The notes under the pieces: generated by a model | Told to the model about the DNA's origin: nothing | The model's database searches: none | What the model saw: the letters and a program-made list of their open reading frames with translations, nothing else | Part shown: positions 15,561 to 23,685 of the stretch, piece by piece | Layout: each line of letters opens with the position of its first letter | Position numbering within the stretch: position 1 is the stretch's first letter | Position numbers and translations under genes: made by a program | Assembly (NCBI GenBank): GCA_964500965.1 | Contig: CAZCQZ010000024.1 | Span: forward strand, 1 to 32,522 | Source: JAISGQ01 sp964500965 | Lineage (GTDB): Bacteria; Bacillota; Clostridia; Oscillospirales; Acutalibacteraceae | DNA length: 32,522 bases | Direction: 5' to 3'

Positions 15561-16886
15561 TCAGGCTTCCTCGTCGGTATGCTCATCGGGGGTTATGACG
15601 ATGAGCACACGGGATATTCTCCTGTCCTCAACCTCCTCAACCGTCAGGCTCACTCTGCCGATGGTAACGGTGGGGTGGTCGGTTTTTTTCGGGATATATC
15701 CCAGCTCGCTTACAAGCAGTCCCGCAAGGGTATCATAATCGCCCTCCGGAAGCTCGAAGTCGATAAGGTCGGAAACCTCGTCAATGGGCATTGTGCCGTC
15801 CACAGTGTAGGTGTTTTCGCTGACAAGGGAATATTCCTCGTCTTCGTTATCGTATTCGTCCTGAATGTTGCCGACAATGGATTCCAAAATGTCCTCCATG
15901 GTGACAATACCGGCAGTACCGCCGTATTCGTCCACAACGACAGCCATTTGAATTTTTTTGGAGGTCATTTCCTCGAAAAGCTCGGAAAGATTCTTACCCT
16001 CCGGAATATAGTAGGCATCTCTCATAAAGTCCGTAAGTCTGAGGTCTGCGACCTCTTTCTTACCCACATACTGGAGCAAATCCTTGACGTAGATTATACC
16101 CAGAATGGTGTCGATGTCCTCCTCGAAAATAGGTATACGGGAACGACCTGTTTCAACGGTCAGCGCAACCAAATCGTCAATAGAAGCGGTATTTTCAACT
16201 GCAACAACCTCGGTGCGGTGGGTCATGACCTCACTTGCCGTAGTGTCACCGAAATCGAAAATATTGGCTATCATATCACGTTCGTTTTCTTCGATAACGC
16301 CTTTTTCACCGCCCACATCGACCATCATCAGTATTTCCTCCGCGGTCACAGTGCGCTCATCGTAATCCGGGTCGATTCCGAAAAGACGGGAAACGGCGTT
16401 GGTGGATTTTGTGAGCAGCCATACAAAGGGCTTAACCGCCGCTTTGAAGAAAAGCAGTATTCCCACAATTTTGAAAGAAATGCTTTCCGCCTTTGCCATA
16501 GCGATTTTTTTCGGCACAAGCTCACCGAAAACAAGGCTGAAATAGGACAGAATAACGGTAATGATAACGGTTGAAAGGGTGGTTGCCGCGCCGGGGGAAA
16601 TGAAGCTGATATTATCCAGCACTCCGCTGAGCTTTGCGGTAAATGCGTTGGCGGCGGAAGCCGAGGACAGGAAGCCTGCCAGCGTAACGCCTACCTGAAT
16701 AGTGGCAAGAAAGCCGCTTGAATCCCTTGTGAGCTTGAGAACGTTTTGCGCTCCTTTATGCTTTCTTTCCGCCATTGCTTCGATTTTCGCATCATTGAGG
16801 GTGATTATCGCAATTTCGCTCATGGCAAAAAATGCGTTTACCATGGTGAGTATTACAAGAACACCGAGGCTGAGAGCTATATCCAC
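15561..16886 (-). CDS. CNNM/CorC-HlyC family membrane protein (putative Mg2+/Co2+ transporter)
   Basis: Members of this family, often annotated hemolysin-like, are ion transporters or their regulators in the cytoplasmic membrane. The 441-residue protein has the full domain order: a DUF21/CNNM membrane domain (about 1-180, with three to four hydrophobic segments and the hallmark GELVPKKIAMAKAE at 121-134), a CBS-domain pair (about 215-340, with VMTHRTEV, SRIPIFEED, GIIYVKDL and VVVDEYGGTAGIVTMEDILE), and a CorC_HlyC domain (about 355-435). The start is GTG 16886, nine bases after AAAGGAGAG; an in-frame TGA lies just upstream, so no earlier start is possible. It has its own promoter at 17040-17068 and a leader of about 147 bases that contains a possible short ORF. 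Confidence 0.92.
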   Translation of the reverse strand: MDIALSLGVLVILTMVNAFFAMSEIAIITLNDAKIEAMAERKHKGAQNVLKLTRDSSGFLATIQVGVTLAGFLSSASAANAFTAKLSGVLDNISFISPGAATTLSTVIITVILSYFSLVFGELVPKKIAMAKAESISFKIVGILLFFKAAVKPFVWLLTKSTNAVSRLFGIDPDYDERTVTAEEILMMVDVGGEKGVIEENERDMIANIFDFGDTTASEVMTHRTEVVAVENTASIDDLVALTVETGRSRIPIFEEDIDTILGIIYVKDLLQYVGKKEVADLRLTDFMRDAYYIPEGKNLSELFEEMTSKKIQMAVVVDEYGGTAGIVTMEDILESIVGNIQDEYDNEDEEYSLVSENTYTVDGTMPIDEVSDLIDFELPEGDYDTLAGLLVSELGYIPKKTDHPTVTIGRVSLTVEEVEDRRISRVLIVITPDEHTDEEA

Positions 16887-16966
16887 AAAGCATCACTCTC
16901 CTTTGCGGAAAATAACCTTGCCAATGTGCAAAGCTTGTGTCGACTGCCGTCCGAGTCACCGGTCAT
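16877..16966 (-). CDS. Candidate 29-codon leader ORF overlapping the start of the CorC-type gene
   Basis: On the minus strand an ATG at 16966 is preceded by AAAGGAG at a 10-base spacing and runs 29 codons (MTGDSDGSRHKLCTLARLFS, then AKESDALWI) to a TAG at 16877-16879, ten bases inside the following gene. The arrangement would couple translation of the two. The peptide resembles nothing I know. It could equally be chance, as the sequence is short. Confidence 0.4.
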   Translation of the reverse strand: MTGDSDGSRHKLCTLARLFSAKESDALWI

Positions 16967-17000
16967 TTTTCTTTAACTCCTTTTGATAAAAATTTAGCAT

Positions 17001-17031
17001 CAGTGCAGGAAAACATTAAACTTCTGCACTG
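17001..17031 (-). repeat. Hairpin in the 5' leader of the CorC-type gene
   Basis: CAGTGCAG (17001-17008) and CTGCACTG (17024-17031) form a perfect 8-bp stem right at the expected transcript 5' end. It does not match the M-box magnesium riboswitch as I know it. Confidence 0.5.
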
Positions 17032-17039
17032 TAGTGCTC

Positions 17040-17068
17040 AGTATAACAAATATACGCCGTTTTGTCAA
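17040..17068 (-). promoter_or_regulatory. Promoter of the CorC-type gene
   Basis: On the minus strand: consensus -35 TTGACA (17063-17068), 17-base spacer, -10 TATACT (17040-17045). Confidence 0.85.
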
Positions 17069-17107
17069 ATATGACCGGGCAAATGATTAAAAATTTTCAT
17101 AAAATGC

Positions 17108-17136
17108 TTAACAAATCATCGTTATTTTGATATAAT
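17108..17136 (+). promoter_or_regulatory. ppk1 promoter
   Basis: -35 TTAACA (17108-17113), 17-base spacer, -10 TATAAT (17131-17136). Transcription would start near 17143, which argues against the upstream ATG at 17141 as the ppk1 start. Confidence 0.8.
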
Positions 17137-17167
17137 TATAATGATAATTCAATTCGGAGGGAATGGC

Positions 17168-19285
17168 ATGGGCACTACCGCCTTTTCTGAAGCAAACTTT
17201 ATAAATCGGGAGCTGTCATGGCTCGAATTTAACCGCAGGGTACTTATGCAGGCGCAGGACAGGGATAATCCGCTGTTTGAGCGTATGAATTTTATGAGCA
17301 TAGTATGCTCGAATCTCGATGAGTTTTTTATGGTCAGAGTGGCGTCGTTAAGGGATCAGCTCAACGCCAGAGGAAATACCACCGACCCCGGCGGAATGTC
17401 CGCAAAGCAGCAGCTAAACGGCATTGCCAAGCGTGTAAAGCGCATGACTGCCGACCTTTACGATATTTATACCGATGAGCTTTTGCCGGAGCTTTCCGAG
17501 CACGGAATCGAAATTCTCCGTGGAGGCGAGCTTGACGAAGCTCAAAAATCCTACTGCGCAGGTTTTTTCGACAGCGCACTTTATCCTGTTTTAACGCCCC
17601 TTGCAATTGACAAAAGCCACCCCTTCCCCTTTATCGCAAATAAGGCTCTGAACCTTGCGGTAATGGCGGAGGACGACCACGGTGAGCCTGCCTTTGCGAC
17701 TATTCAGGTGCCCTCCAATTTTCCGCGCCTGTTCCGCATAAGACAGAACGCCTATGTCCCGGTTGAGGACGTTATCAGGCTGAATGTTGACAAGCTTTTC
17801 GCGCCGCTCAGAGTGCTGTCCTGCGCGCCTTACAGAATAACCAGAAACGGTGACCTTGAAATAAACGAGGAGGAAGCGGAGGACTTGCTGTCCGAAATAA
17901 GGAAATCACTGCGCAAACGCAAGCGCGGCGCGGTGATACGCCTTGAAATGGAACGGGGCTGTGACGGAAAGCTGACGAAATTTTTCACAAAAGCGTTCGG
18001 ACTTGAAAAGAAGGACGTTTACGAAAGCTGCGGTCCGATTTCACTGACTTTTTTAATGAAAGAGCTGTACGGCTTAGGCGGCTTCGACGCTCTTAAATAC
18101 GAGCCGTACACCCCCAATGTTCCTCCTGCTTTGAGGGACAGGGAAGCGAGCATATTCGACGAAATCAAAAAGGGTGATATTCTTCTTCACCACCCCTTTG
18201 ATTCTTTTGAGCCGGTTGTGCGCTTTATGGAGCAGGCGGCGGCAGACCCCGATGTTGTGGCGATAAAGCAGACCCTTTACCGTGTTTCCCACAACAGCCC
18301 CATAATAAAGGCGCTTATTGCCGCCGCCGAAAACGGCAAGCAGGTGACGGCACTGGTTGAGCTGAAAGCCCGTTTTGACGAGGAAAACAACATAACCTAC
18401 GGCGAGGAGCTTAAACGCAAGGGTGTTAACGTTGTCTACGGCGTTGAGGATTTGAAAACCCACAGCAAAATAACCATGGTAGTCCGCCGTGAGCAGGACG
18501 GTGTGCGCAGGTATCTGCATCTGGGCACGGGAAATTATAACGATTCTACCGCAAAAATGTATACGGATTACGGTCTGCTCACCTGTGAAGAAAGCCTCGG
18601 CAACGATGCAACGGCGTTTTTTAACAGTATAACCGGCTTCTTCCGCAAGCCGGAGCTTACGCACCTTATTATGGCGCCTCACACTCTGCGAAGCACTGTG
18701 TACGAGCTGCTTGAGGAAGAAGCCGAAAAAGGCTCAAAGGGCGCGTTCTACGGAAAAATGAACTCCCTTGCAGACCCGGATATGATAGACCGCCTTTACC
18801 GAGCGGCTCAGGCAGGGGTGAAAATTCGCCTTATGGTGCGCGGCATATGCTGTCTTGACCCCTCAAGCGAGGACGCCGCCGGAAATATCGAGGTGCGTTC
18901 GGTTGTGGGCAGACATCTTGAGCATACAAGGGTGTATATTTTCGGCAACGGCAGCGAGCAGAAGGTATTTCTCGGCAGTGCCGACCTTATGACCAGAAAT
19001 CTCTCAAGACGTGTTGAGCTGTTGTTCCCACTGCTTGACGAAAAAATCAGGGAGCGCGTGGTGGAGGAAACCGAGCTTTACTGGACGGACAATGCAAAGG
19101 CGCAGGTCTTGACAGAAAACGGCAAATATATTACACTTTCACAATGCAAACCCGTGAAGACCGCCGAGTATTCAATCTTTGACTTCGGAATCAGGGATGA
19201 TTCCGAGGACGAAAATGAAACGGCTGACCGCATAAACGCCCAGGAAGTGCTTATTTCACGGGCAAGAAAGGCTATGGAGCAATAA
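17168..19285 (+). CDS. ppk1: Polyphosphate kinase 1
   Basis: PPK1 reversibly transfers the terminal phosphate of ATP to polyphosphate through a phospho-histidine. The protein (705 residues from ATG 17168) has the N-terminal FINRELSWLEFNRRVL and SNLDEFFMVRVASLRDQ, then HPFPFIANKALNLAV, HHPFDSF, the histidine H432 in KTHSKITMV, GTGNYNDSTA, and the second conserved histidine pair HLEHTR (H583, H586) followed by GSADLMTRNLSRRVELLFP. The length is typical. ATG 17168 sits 7 bases after GGAGG and is preferred to the in-frame ATG at 17141, which lies at the predicted transcription start. queT follows after 63 bases with a riboswitch in the gap and no obvious new promoter, so ppk1 read-through may feed the downstream genes. 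Confidence 0.96.
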   Translation: MGTTAFSEANFINRELSWLEFNRRVLMQAQDRDNPLFERMNFMSIVCSNLDEFFMVRVASLRDQLNARGNTTDPGGMSAKQQLNGIAKRVKRMTADLYDIYTDELLPELSEHGIEILRGGELDEAQKSYCAGFFDSALYPVLTPLAIDKSHPFPFIANKALNLAVMAEDDHGEPAFATIQVPSNFPRLFRIRQNAYVPVEDVIRLNVDKLFAPLRVLSCAPYRITRNGDLEINEEEAEDLLSEIRKSLRKRKRGAVIRLEMERGCDGKLTKFFTKAFGLEKKDVYESCGPISLTFLMKELYGLGGFDALKYEPYTPNVPPALRDREASIFDEIKKGDILLHHPFDSFEPVVRFMEQAAADPDVVAIKQTLYRVSHNSPIIKALIAAAENGKQVTALVELKARFDEENNITYGEELKRKGVNVVYGVEDLKTHSKITMVVRREQDGVRRYLHLGTGNYNDSTAKMYTDYGLLTCEESLGNDATAFFNSITGFFRKPELTHLIMAPHTLRSTVYELLEEEAEKGSKGAFYGKMNSLADPDMIDRLYRAAQAGVKIRLMVRGICCLDPSSEDAAGNIEVRSVVGRHLEHTRVYIFGNGSEQKVFLGSADLMTRNLSRRVELLFPLLDEKIRERVVEETELYWTDNAKAQVLTENGKYITLSQCKPVKTAEYSIFDFGIRDDSEDENETADRINAQEVLISRARKAMEQ

Positions 19286-19295
19286 TTTTGAAAAT

Positions 19296-19335
19296 AGTCA
19301 GTTCGCAAAATCCTGACTGTAAATAAAACTACGAA
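19296..19335 (+). ncRNA. preQ1 class I riboswitch upstream of queT
   Basis: Stem P1 AGTCAG (19296-19301)/CTGACT (19313-19318) encloses loop TTCGCAAAATC and is followed by the A-rich tail GTAAATAAAACTACG. This is the preQ1-I layout (short hairpin, C-containing loop, A-rich tail). TTCG in the loop (19302-19305) can pair with CGAA (19332-19335), which overlaps the start of the queT ribosome binding site CGAAAGAAG, so ligand binding would be expected to hide it and lower translation. The position directly before a QueT transporter fits. The fold was worked out by eye. Confidence 0.82.
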
Positions 19336-19348
19336 AGAAGAATTTGAA

Positions 19349-19852
19349 ATGAAAAGCAATAATGTGCGAAGCATGACCGAAACGGCGGTCATTGCCGCTC
19401 TTTATGCGGTTTTGACCCTGTGCTTTGCACCGATTTCCTACGGCGCGGTACAGTTTCGCATTTCCGAAGCACTCACCGTTTTGCCCATATTGACCCCGAC
19501 TGCCGTTCCGGGACTTGCACTGGGCTGTCTTGTGTCGAATATTCTCGGCATGAGTATGGGGGTGACGTTGCCGATTGATATTTTTTTCGGCACAGCCGCC
19601 ACCCTTGCCGCCGCAGTAGTTACGCATCTTGCACGAAACGCAGTGAAAATCGGCGGCGTTCCGATAATATCCCTGCTGTCCCCGGTGTTTTTCAACGGAC
19701 TTATTGTGGGCGCGGAGCTGTCGATATTTTTCGGCAGCGGCACATTCCCTTACTGTGCCGCCGCTGTCAGCCTCGGTGAGCTGGTAATTGTCGGAACATT
19801 GGGCGTTTTACTGCTGACTTCACTTAGAAAAATAAAGCCCTTTAAAGGTTGA
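19349..19852 (+). CDS. queT: QueT family queuosine-precursor transporter (ECF S component)
   Basis: QueT proteins are membrane S components of energy-coupling-factor transporters that take up queuosine precursors such as preQ1 or preQ0. The 167-residue protein opens with MKSNNVRSMTETAVIAALYAVLT-like text typical of the family and has about five hydrophobic segments, with the conserved QFRISEALTVLPIL, ALGCLVSNI, DIFFGTAATLAAA and PVFFNGLIVGAEL. The shared ECF ATPase and T subunits are not in this window. The ribosome binding site GAAAGAAG forms part of the preQ1 riboswitch, so uptake should be shut down when precursor is plentiful. The downstream lipoprotein gene starts 17 bases after the stop. 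Confidence 0.92.
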   Translation: MKSNNVRSMTETAVIAALYAVLTLCFAPISYGAVQFRISEALTVLPILTPTAVPGLALGCLVSNILGMSMGVTLPIDIFFGTAATLAAAVVTHLARNAVKIGGVPIISLLSPVFFNGLIVGAELSIFFGSGTFPYCAAAVSLGELVIVGTLGVLLLTSLRKIKPFKG

Positions 19853-19869
19853 TTTACAGGAGAAATTCT

Positions 19870-20196
19870 ATGAAAAAGCTGATTTCCCTTTTGCTTATTC
19901 CGCTTATGCTCATTAGCTTTGCCGCCTGTAAGAAAGGCGATACACCCGAAATTGTCGGCTCGTGGTACTTTGTGGGAGAAGATTACCCCTTTCTGGAATT
20001 TAAAGCGGACGGCACGGCAACGTGCCAGATGATTCCGGAGGTGGAATATAAATATTCCTTTGACGGTGAGTACCTCACCCTGACCACCGACGATTTTACA
20101 CTCACCTACGACTGTATTATTGATGAGAACGGATACCTTACATACACATGGTTTGACAACGGTACTCCGGTAAAAGAAACCTGCGAAAAAAGGTGA
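19870..20196 (+). CDS. Small lipoprotein with a lipocalin-like strand repeat
   Basis: The 108-residue protein starts at ATG 19870 after CAGGAGA; the in-frame TTG at 19849, overlapping the end of queT, is rejected for lack of a ribosome binding site. It has a lipoprotein signal peptide (MKKLISLLLIPLMLISFAAC, lipobox cysteine at 20). The mature part, IVGSWYF then LEFKADGTAT, has the G-x-W plus D/N-G-T pattern of small lipocalin-like beta domains found in many Clostridia lipoproteins. The same pattern appears twice in the next gene. It is probably anchored on the outer face of the membrane; its ligand is unknown. It may be co-transcribed with queT. Confidence 0.82.
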   Translation: MKKLISLLLIPLMLISFAACKKGDTPEIVGSWYFVGEDYPFLEFKADGTATCQMIPEVEYKYSFDGEYLTLTTDDFTLTYDCIIDENGYLTYTWFDNGTPVKETCEKR

Positions 20197-20211
20197 TTGG
20201 AGGTATAGAAA

Positions 20212-20931
20212 ATGAAAAAAGCTACATCTATAATTCTAACTGTTGCGCTGCTGTTAAGCGTATTTGCTTTTTCCGCTTGCGGTAAGGAGAAAACCCCCAC
20301 CATGGCGGAGCTTCTGGTAGGCGACTGGTATTCTTACAGCGGCGCACCGTACAGAAGTTTTTCTTCAGACGGCACTGTTACCGGCACGAACGGCTACAGC
20401 TCTGTCTACACGGTTGAGGACAACACCATAGCATGGGATACTGCCGGCGGAGAAGCGGCAACAGTGGAGTTTTGGACTGACGGCGAAATTCTCAAAATAG
20501 CCACCGATACCGGCGCATATTTTGTTACCGAGAGATACTACTACCGCAGTGACGAGGGCACTGAGCCGGGCACGGGAATGCCACAGCGCGGCACTGCCGA
20601 TAACGCTATATTCGGCTCATGGTACAGCGGCGAAAATCTTTTCTTTACTCTGAACGAAAACGGCACCGTTGACGGCTTCAGAGACGTAACGAGCTTTTCG
20701 TTCTACGGCGATGAGCTGGTGCTTTTCATTGACGGAACATCTATTGACGAAATTGCGTCCTGCAAGCTCGAAGCCGACACACTTACCATTTATTACACAG
20801 GGGAATCGGACGGTGAACAGGCTACTCTTGTGCTGACAAGAGAACCTGCCGTAAACAGCGCCCTTGAGGGCTTGAGCGATAAGGAGATATTCCTGCCCGA
20901 AGAAGAAGCAGATTCGGAAAATGCCGATTAA
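20212..20931 (+). CDS. Lipoprotein with two lipocalin-like repeats
   Basis: The 239-residue protein begins with a lipoprotein signal (MKKATSIILTVALLLSVFAF then SAC, lipobox cysteine at 23). Two related domains follow: VGDWYSYSG...RSFSSDGTVTG and FGSWYSGENLFFTLNENGTVDG. Both resemble the single domain of the upstream lipoprotein, so the two genes look like products of duplication. The C-terminus is acidic (EEEADSENAD). The start follows TTGGAGGT, 15 bases after the previous stop. Function is unknown; a role in binding small molecules or as a surface scaffold is only a guess. Confidence 0.85.
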   Translation: MKKATSIILTVALLLSVFAFSACGKEKTPTMAELLVGDWYSYSGAPYRSFSSDGTVTGTNGYSSVYTVEDNTIAWDTAGGEAATVEFWTDGEILKIATDTGAYFVTERYYYRSDEGTEPGTGMPQRGTADNAIFGSWYSGENLFFTLNENGTVDGFRDVTSFSFYGDELVLFIDGTSIDEIASCKLEADTLTIYYTGESDGEQATLVLTREPAVNSALEGLSDKEIFLPEEEADSENAD

Positions 20932-20944
20932 GTGCGACTATCAG

Positions 20945-20981
20945 CCCCGTGACAGGCGATGTCACGGGGTATTTTGATTTT
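20945..20981 (+). terminator. Terminator after the lipoprotein pair
   Basis: CCCCGTGAC (20945-20953) and GTCACGGGG (20961-20969) form a perfect 9-bp stem followed by TATTTTGATTTT. The next gene starts only 17 bases later, so some read-through or a further promoter is needed for it. Confidence 0.82.
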
Positions 20982-20997
20982 ACGGAGTGATAGGATA

Positions 20998-21978
20998 ATG
21001 AGAATTGGAAACACCGAGCTTGACGGCAGGGTGCTGCTTGCTCCCATGGCAGGAGTGGCAGACCGTGCCTTTCGTGAAATGTGCGTCGGTTACGGTGCGG
21101 CGTGGTGCGTAAGTGAAATGGTTTCGGGAAAGGGCATTACCATGCATGACAGGAAATCCGCCGAGCTTATGCGGATTTCCGAAAAGGAACGACCCATGGC
21201 AATTCAGCTTTTCGGAGATGACCCACTGGTTGTTGCCGCGTCTGTGGAAAAGGCACTTGAAAGCAATCCCGAAGCAATTGATATAAATATGGGCTGTCCT
21301 GCGCCGAAAATCAGCGGAAACGGCGGCGGAAGCGCACTTATGAAAAATCCGGAGCTGTGCGGAAGAATGGTTGCGGAGGTCAAACGCGCCGCCGGAAATG
21401 TGCCGGTCACGGTAAAAATTCGTAAGGGCTGGGACGATAACTGCCTCACGGCGGTGGAAGTCGCAAAGCGCGTGGAAGCCGCAGGAGCCGCCGCAATCGC
21501 AGTTCACGGCAGAACCAGAGCGCAGATGTATGCGCCGCCGGTAGACCTGAATGTAATTAAGGAAGTAAAAAATACGGTGAGTATACCTGTTATCGGCAAC
21601 GGAGACATAAATTCGGCTATGGACGCGGTGAATATGCTTGAAACTACCGGCTGTGATGCGGTCATGGTCGGTCGCGGAGCGTTGGGCAGTCCGTGGATTT
21701 TCATGCAGATTAACGCATGGCTGAACGACTGCCGCGTTATTGAAACACCGCCGCTTATGGAGCGCATGAGGGTGATGAATAACCACATTGCGAAGCTCTG
21801 TGAATACAAGGGTGAGCGTGTGGGCATGAGAGAGGCGCGGAAGCATACCGCCTGGTATATGACCGGACTGCCCGGTGCGGCGGCATTGAGAAGACAGTGC
21901 GGTACACTTGAAAAGCTTTCGGACATGGCGGCTCTTACCGAGGCGGTTTTGACCGCCGCAAGTAAGCGGCAAGCATAG
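20998..21978 (+). CDS. dusB: tRNA-dihydrouridine synthase (DusB-like)
   Basis: Dus enzymes reduce uridine to dihydrouridine in tRNA using FMN and NADPH. The 326-residue protein has LLAPMAGVADRAFRE near the N-terminus, MGCPAPKISGNGGGSAL with the catalytic C100, TVKIRKGWDD, AIAVHGRTRAQMY, IPVIGNGDI and the FMN-phosphate motif MVGRGALGSPW. ATG 20998 is chosen over an in-frame ATG at 20959, which lies inside the terminator hairpin; GGAG (20984-20987) is well placed for it. It ends before an A+T-rich hairpin. No own promoter was clear, so expression may depend on read-through past the terminator. Confidence 0.94.
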   Translation: MRIGNTELDGRVLLAPMAGVADRAFREMCVGYGAAWCVSEMVSGKGITMHDRKSAELMRISEKERPMAIQLFGDDPLVVAASVEKALESNPEAIDINMGCPAPKISGNGGGSALMKNPELCGRMVAEVKRAAGNVPVTVKIRKGWDDNCLTAVEVAKRVEAAGAAAIAVHGRTRAQMYAPPVDLNVIKEVKNTVSIPVIGNGDINSAMDAVNMLETTGCDAVMVGRGALGSPWIFMQINAWLNDCRVIETPPLMERMRVMNNHIAKLCEYKGERVGMREARKHTAWYMTGLPGAAALRRQCGTLEKLSDMAALTEAVLTAASKRQA

Positions 21979-21980
21979 AA

Positions 21981-22010
21981 AATAGAATTATAGATATTTA
22001 TAATTCTATT
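21981..22010 (+). terminator. A+T-rich hairpin after dusB, possible terminator
   Basis: AATAGAATTATA (21981-21992) and TATAATTCTATT (21999-22010) form a perfect 12-bp stem. It lacks GC and a long T-run, so it may be a weak terminator. Confidence 0.5.
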
Positions 22011-22152
22011 AAACGTCGTTTTGCGGAGGACAGGCGTTCACAAAAACGGAATTTTCACGTCCCGAAAACGCCGACAAATGGGAAAAAGCGCGGTTTTTCG
22101 GCAAAAACAGGGCGTAATTATTAAGAAATCGTAAAAATATATTATATAGTAT

Positions 22153-22180
22153 TTGCTAACGGCAAGTTTTGTGGTATATT
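22153..22180 (+). promoter_or_regulatory. Probable promoter of the PP2C gene
   Basis: -35 TTGCTA (22153-22158), 16-base spacer, -10 TATATT (22175-22180) preceded by TGG. An alternative start upstream (TTAAGA with TATATA near 22120-22150) cannot be excluded. Confidence 0.5.
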
Positions 22181-22236
22181 TAAGCTTGACATATCTGTCG
22201 GCTTTCGCCGGACAGCCGTGAAAGGAAAGAAAACCC

Positions 22237-23628
22237 ATGGGTGTAGCAAAAGGGCTGCTCGTTCGTGCCGCCGCAGAATCGCGGACGGGCTATGCAAGGG
22301 GCAACAACGAAGACAATGTATATTTCAACGGCGACTTCATCACACCGAGAACGATACGTGATGATTTTGCCATAAAAACAGGTGAATATTCCGACATAAA
22401 CGTGTTTGCGGTGCTGGACGGAATGGGCAGGAACAATACCGGCTCATACGCTTCGCTCCTTGCGGCAACACGTCTTGACGATGTTGTGGACAGAATCACC
22501 TTTGATACCACGAAAACAGCCGATGAAATAGTGCTTGATTATATCCGCGATACAAACACGGCGATACGTGAGCAGGTGCATGATACCGGCGGTGTGAGAA
22601 CGGCAAGCACGCTGGCGCTGCTGATTATCGAAAACGGTACGGCACGTGTTTACAATGTAGGTGACAGCCGCGTTTATCTTTTCCGCGATAAACAGCTTAT
22701 CAAGCTCACCCGTGACCACGTTTCCGTAAAGGGACAGCGTACCGTTGCCCTGACCGAGGAGGGCGTGCGCAACGGCGGACTGACCAAATATCTGGGCATG
22801 GCGGAAAAGGACGGCGAGCTTGAGCCGTACCGTGCAAAGCCCTTTAAGATTAAAAAAGGCGATAAATTCATAGTCTGCTCGGACGGCATTTCCGACTATG
22901 TGGACGAGGAGGATATGGCGGCGTGCATGCTCCGCAGGCGCGACCCCTTCGGGCACACCAACGAGCTTATGGCACTGGCACTGCGAGAAGAATGTGCGGA
23001 TAACCTTTCCGTTGCGGTGGTAGAGGTTATCGAGCCGGGACTGCATATAACCCAGAACATGATAATGGTTGCAATATGCTGTGCGGCTCTTGTGCTGGGC
23101 GTTTTCGTAGGGTACATATTCGGGTATGTCCTCGGCGGAAACGGCAAGGTGCGCATTGTGCAGGAGGATCCGTTGAACAACCTGAGCGGCGGAACGTCGG
23201 TGATACTTAATCAGGACAGCAGCGGAGGGAATCAGGATACGACGCCGAAGACGTCGGACAGCGATGCTTCACCGACCGACATTGCGGCATCGTCCTCCGA
23301 TACCACATCTCAGCCGTCGGACGCACAGAACACTACCACAACCACTACGACCACAAAGAACTATTACTGTCAGGGCATTGACCTCTCGACCTCTGCGGAC
23401 GTAACCCTTTACGTAGGTGACACGTTCCAGATTAAATGGGAAATTTACCCTGCGGATATTCCGACATCGGGCATTGTGTTTACATCAAGCAACCCGGCTG
23501 TTGCCACCGTCGATGCGGAGGGCAAGGTAACTGCCGTCAAGGGCAGTGCCAACGGCAGAAGTGCAACGATTACGCTGACCTGCGGCGGTCAGACCGCCGA
23601 AATGGTTGTCAGAGTAAAGACCAGGTAG
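22237..23628 (+). CDS. Membrane-spanning PP2C-type protein phosphatase with external Ig-like (BIG2) domain
   Basis: PP2C phosphatases remove phosphate from Ser/Thr residues using two metal ions. Residues 1-265 carry the PP2C fold: RGNNEDN (D26), VLDGMG (D61), VGDSRVYLFRDKQL, VCSDGISDYV (D216) and ADNLSVAVVEV (D255); the metal-binding aspartates are present. DGMGRNN replaces the more common DGMGG. One transmembrane helix (about 275-299) follows, then a Ser/Thr/Asp-rich linker with a run of threonines (about 310-372), and a C-terminal bacterial Ig-like domain (about 379-463; LYVGDTFQIKWEIYPADI, then FTSSNPAVATVDAEGKVTAV). Predicted topology is catalytic domain inside and Ig-like domain outside. 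The start follows GTGAAAGGAAAG. The giant repeat protein begins 57 bases downstream without an evident terminator between. Confidence 0.88.
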   Translation: MGVAKGLLVRAAAESRTGYARGNNEDNVYFNGDFITPRTIRDDFAIKTGEYSDINVFAVLDGMGRNNTGSYASLLAATRLDDVVDRITFDTTKTADEIVLDYIRDTNTAIREQVHDTGGVRTASTLALLIIENGTARVYNVGDSRVYLFRDKQLIKLTRDHVSVKGQRTVALTEEGVRNGGLTKYLGMAEKDGELEPYRAKPFKIKKGDKFIVCSDGISDYVDEEDMAACMLRRRDPFGHTNELMALALREECADNLSVAVVEVIEPGLHITQNMIMVAICCAALVLGVFVGYIFGYVLGGNGKVRIVQEDPLNNLSGGTSVILNQDSSGGNQDTTPKTSDSDASPTDIAASSSDTTSQPSDAQNTTTTTTTTKNYYCQGIDLSTSADVTLYVGDTFQIKWEIYPADIPTSGIVFTSSNPAVATVDAEGKVTAVKGSANGRSATITLTCGGQTAEMVVRVKTR

Positions 23629-23685
23629 TACGGATTTTTTAGAATCAACACTGCGCTTTAACGCAGTTTAAGGAGTAGATTAAGT

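Noticed and set aside
15248..16574. A 419-codon plus-strand frame opposite the CorC-type gene
   Set aside because: It is antisense to a clearly recognised gene with full domain structure, and its protein resembles nothing; its openness follows from the codon use of the real gene.
16887..17033. M-box (magnesium) riboswitch in the leader of the CorC-type gene
   Set aside because: The length is about right, but none of the M-box conserved segments I know is present; only a short 5' hairpin and a small ORF are seen.
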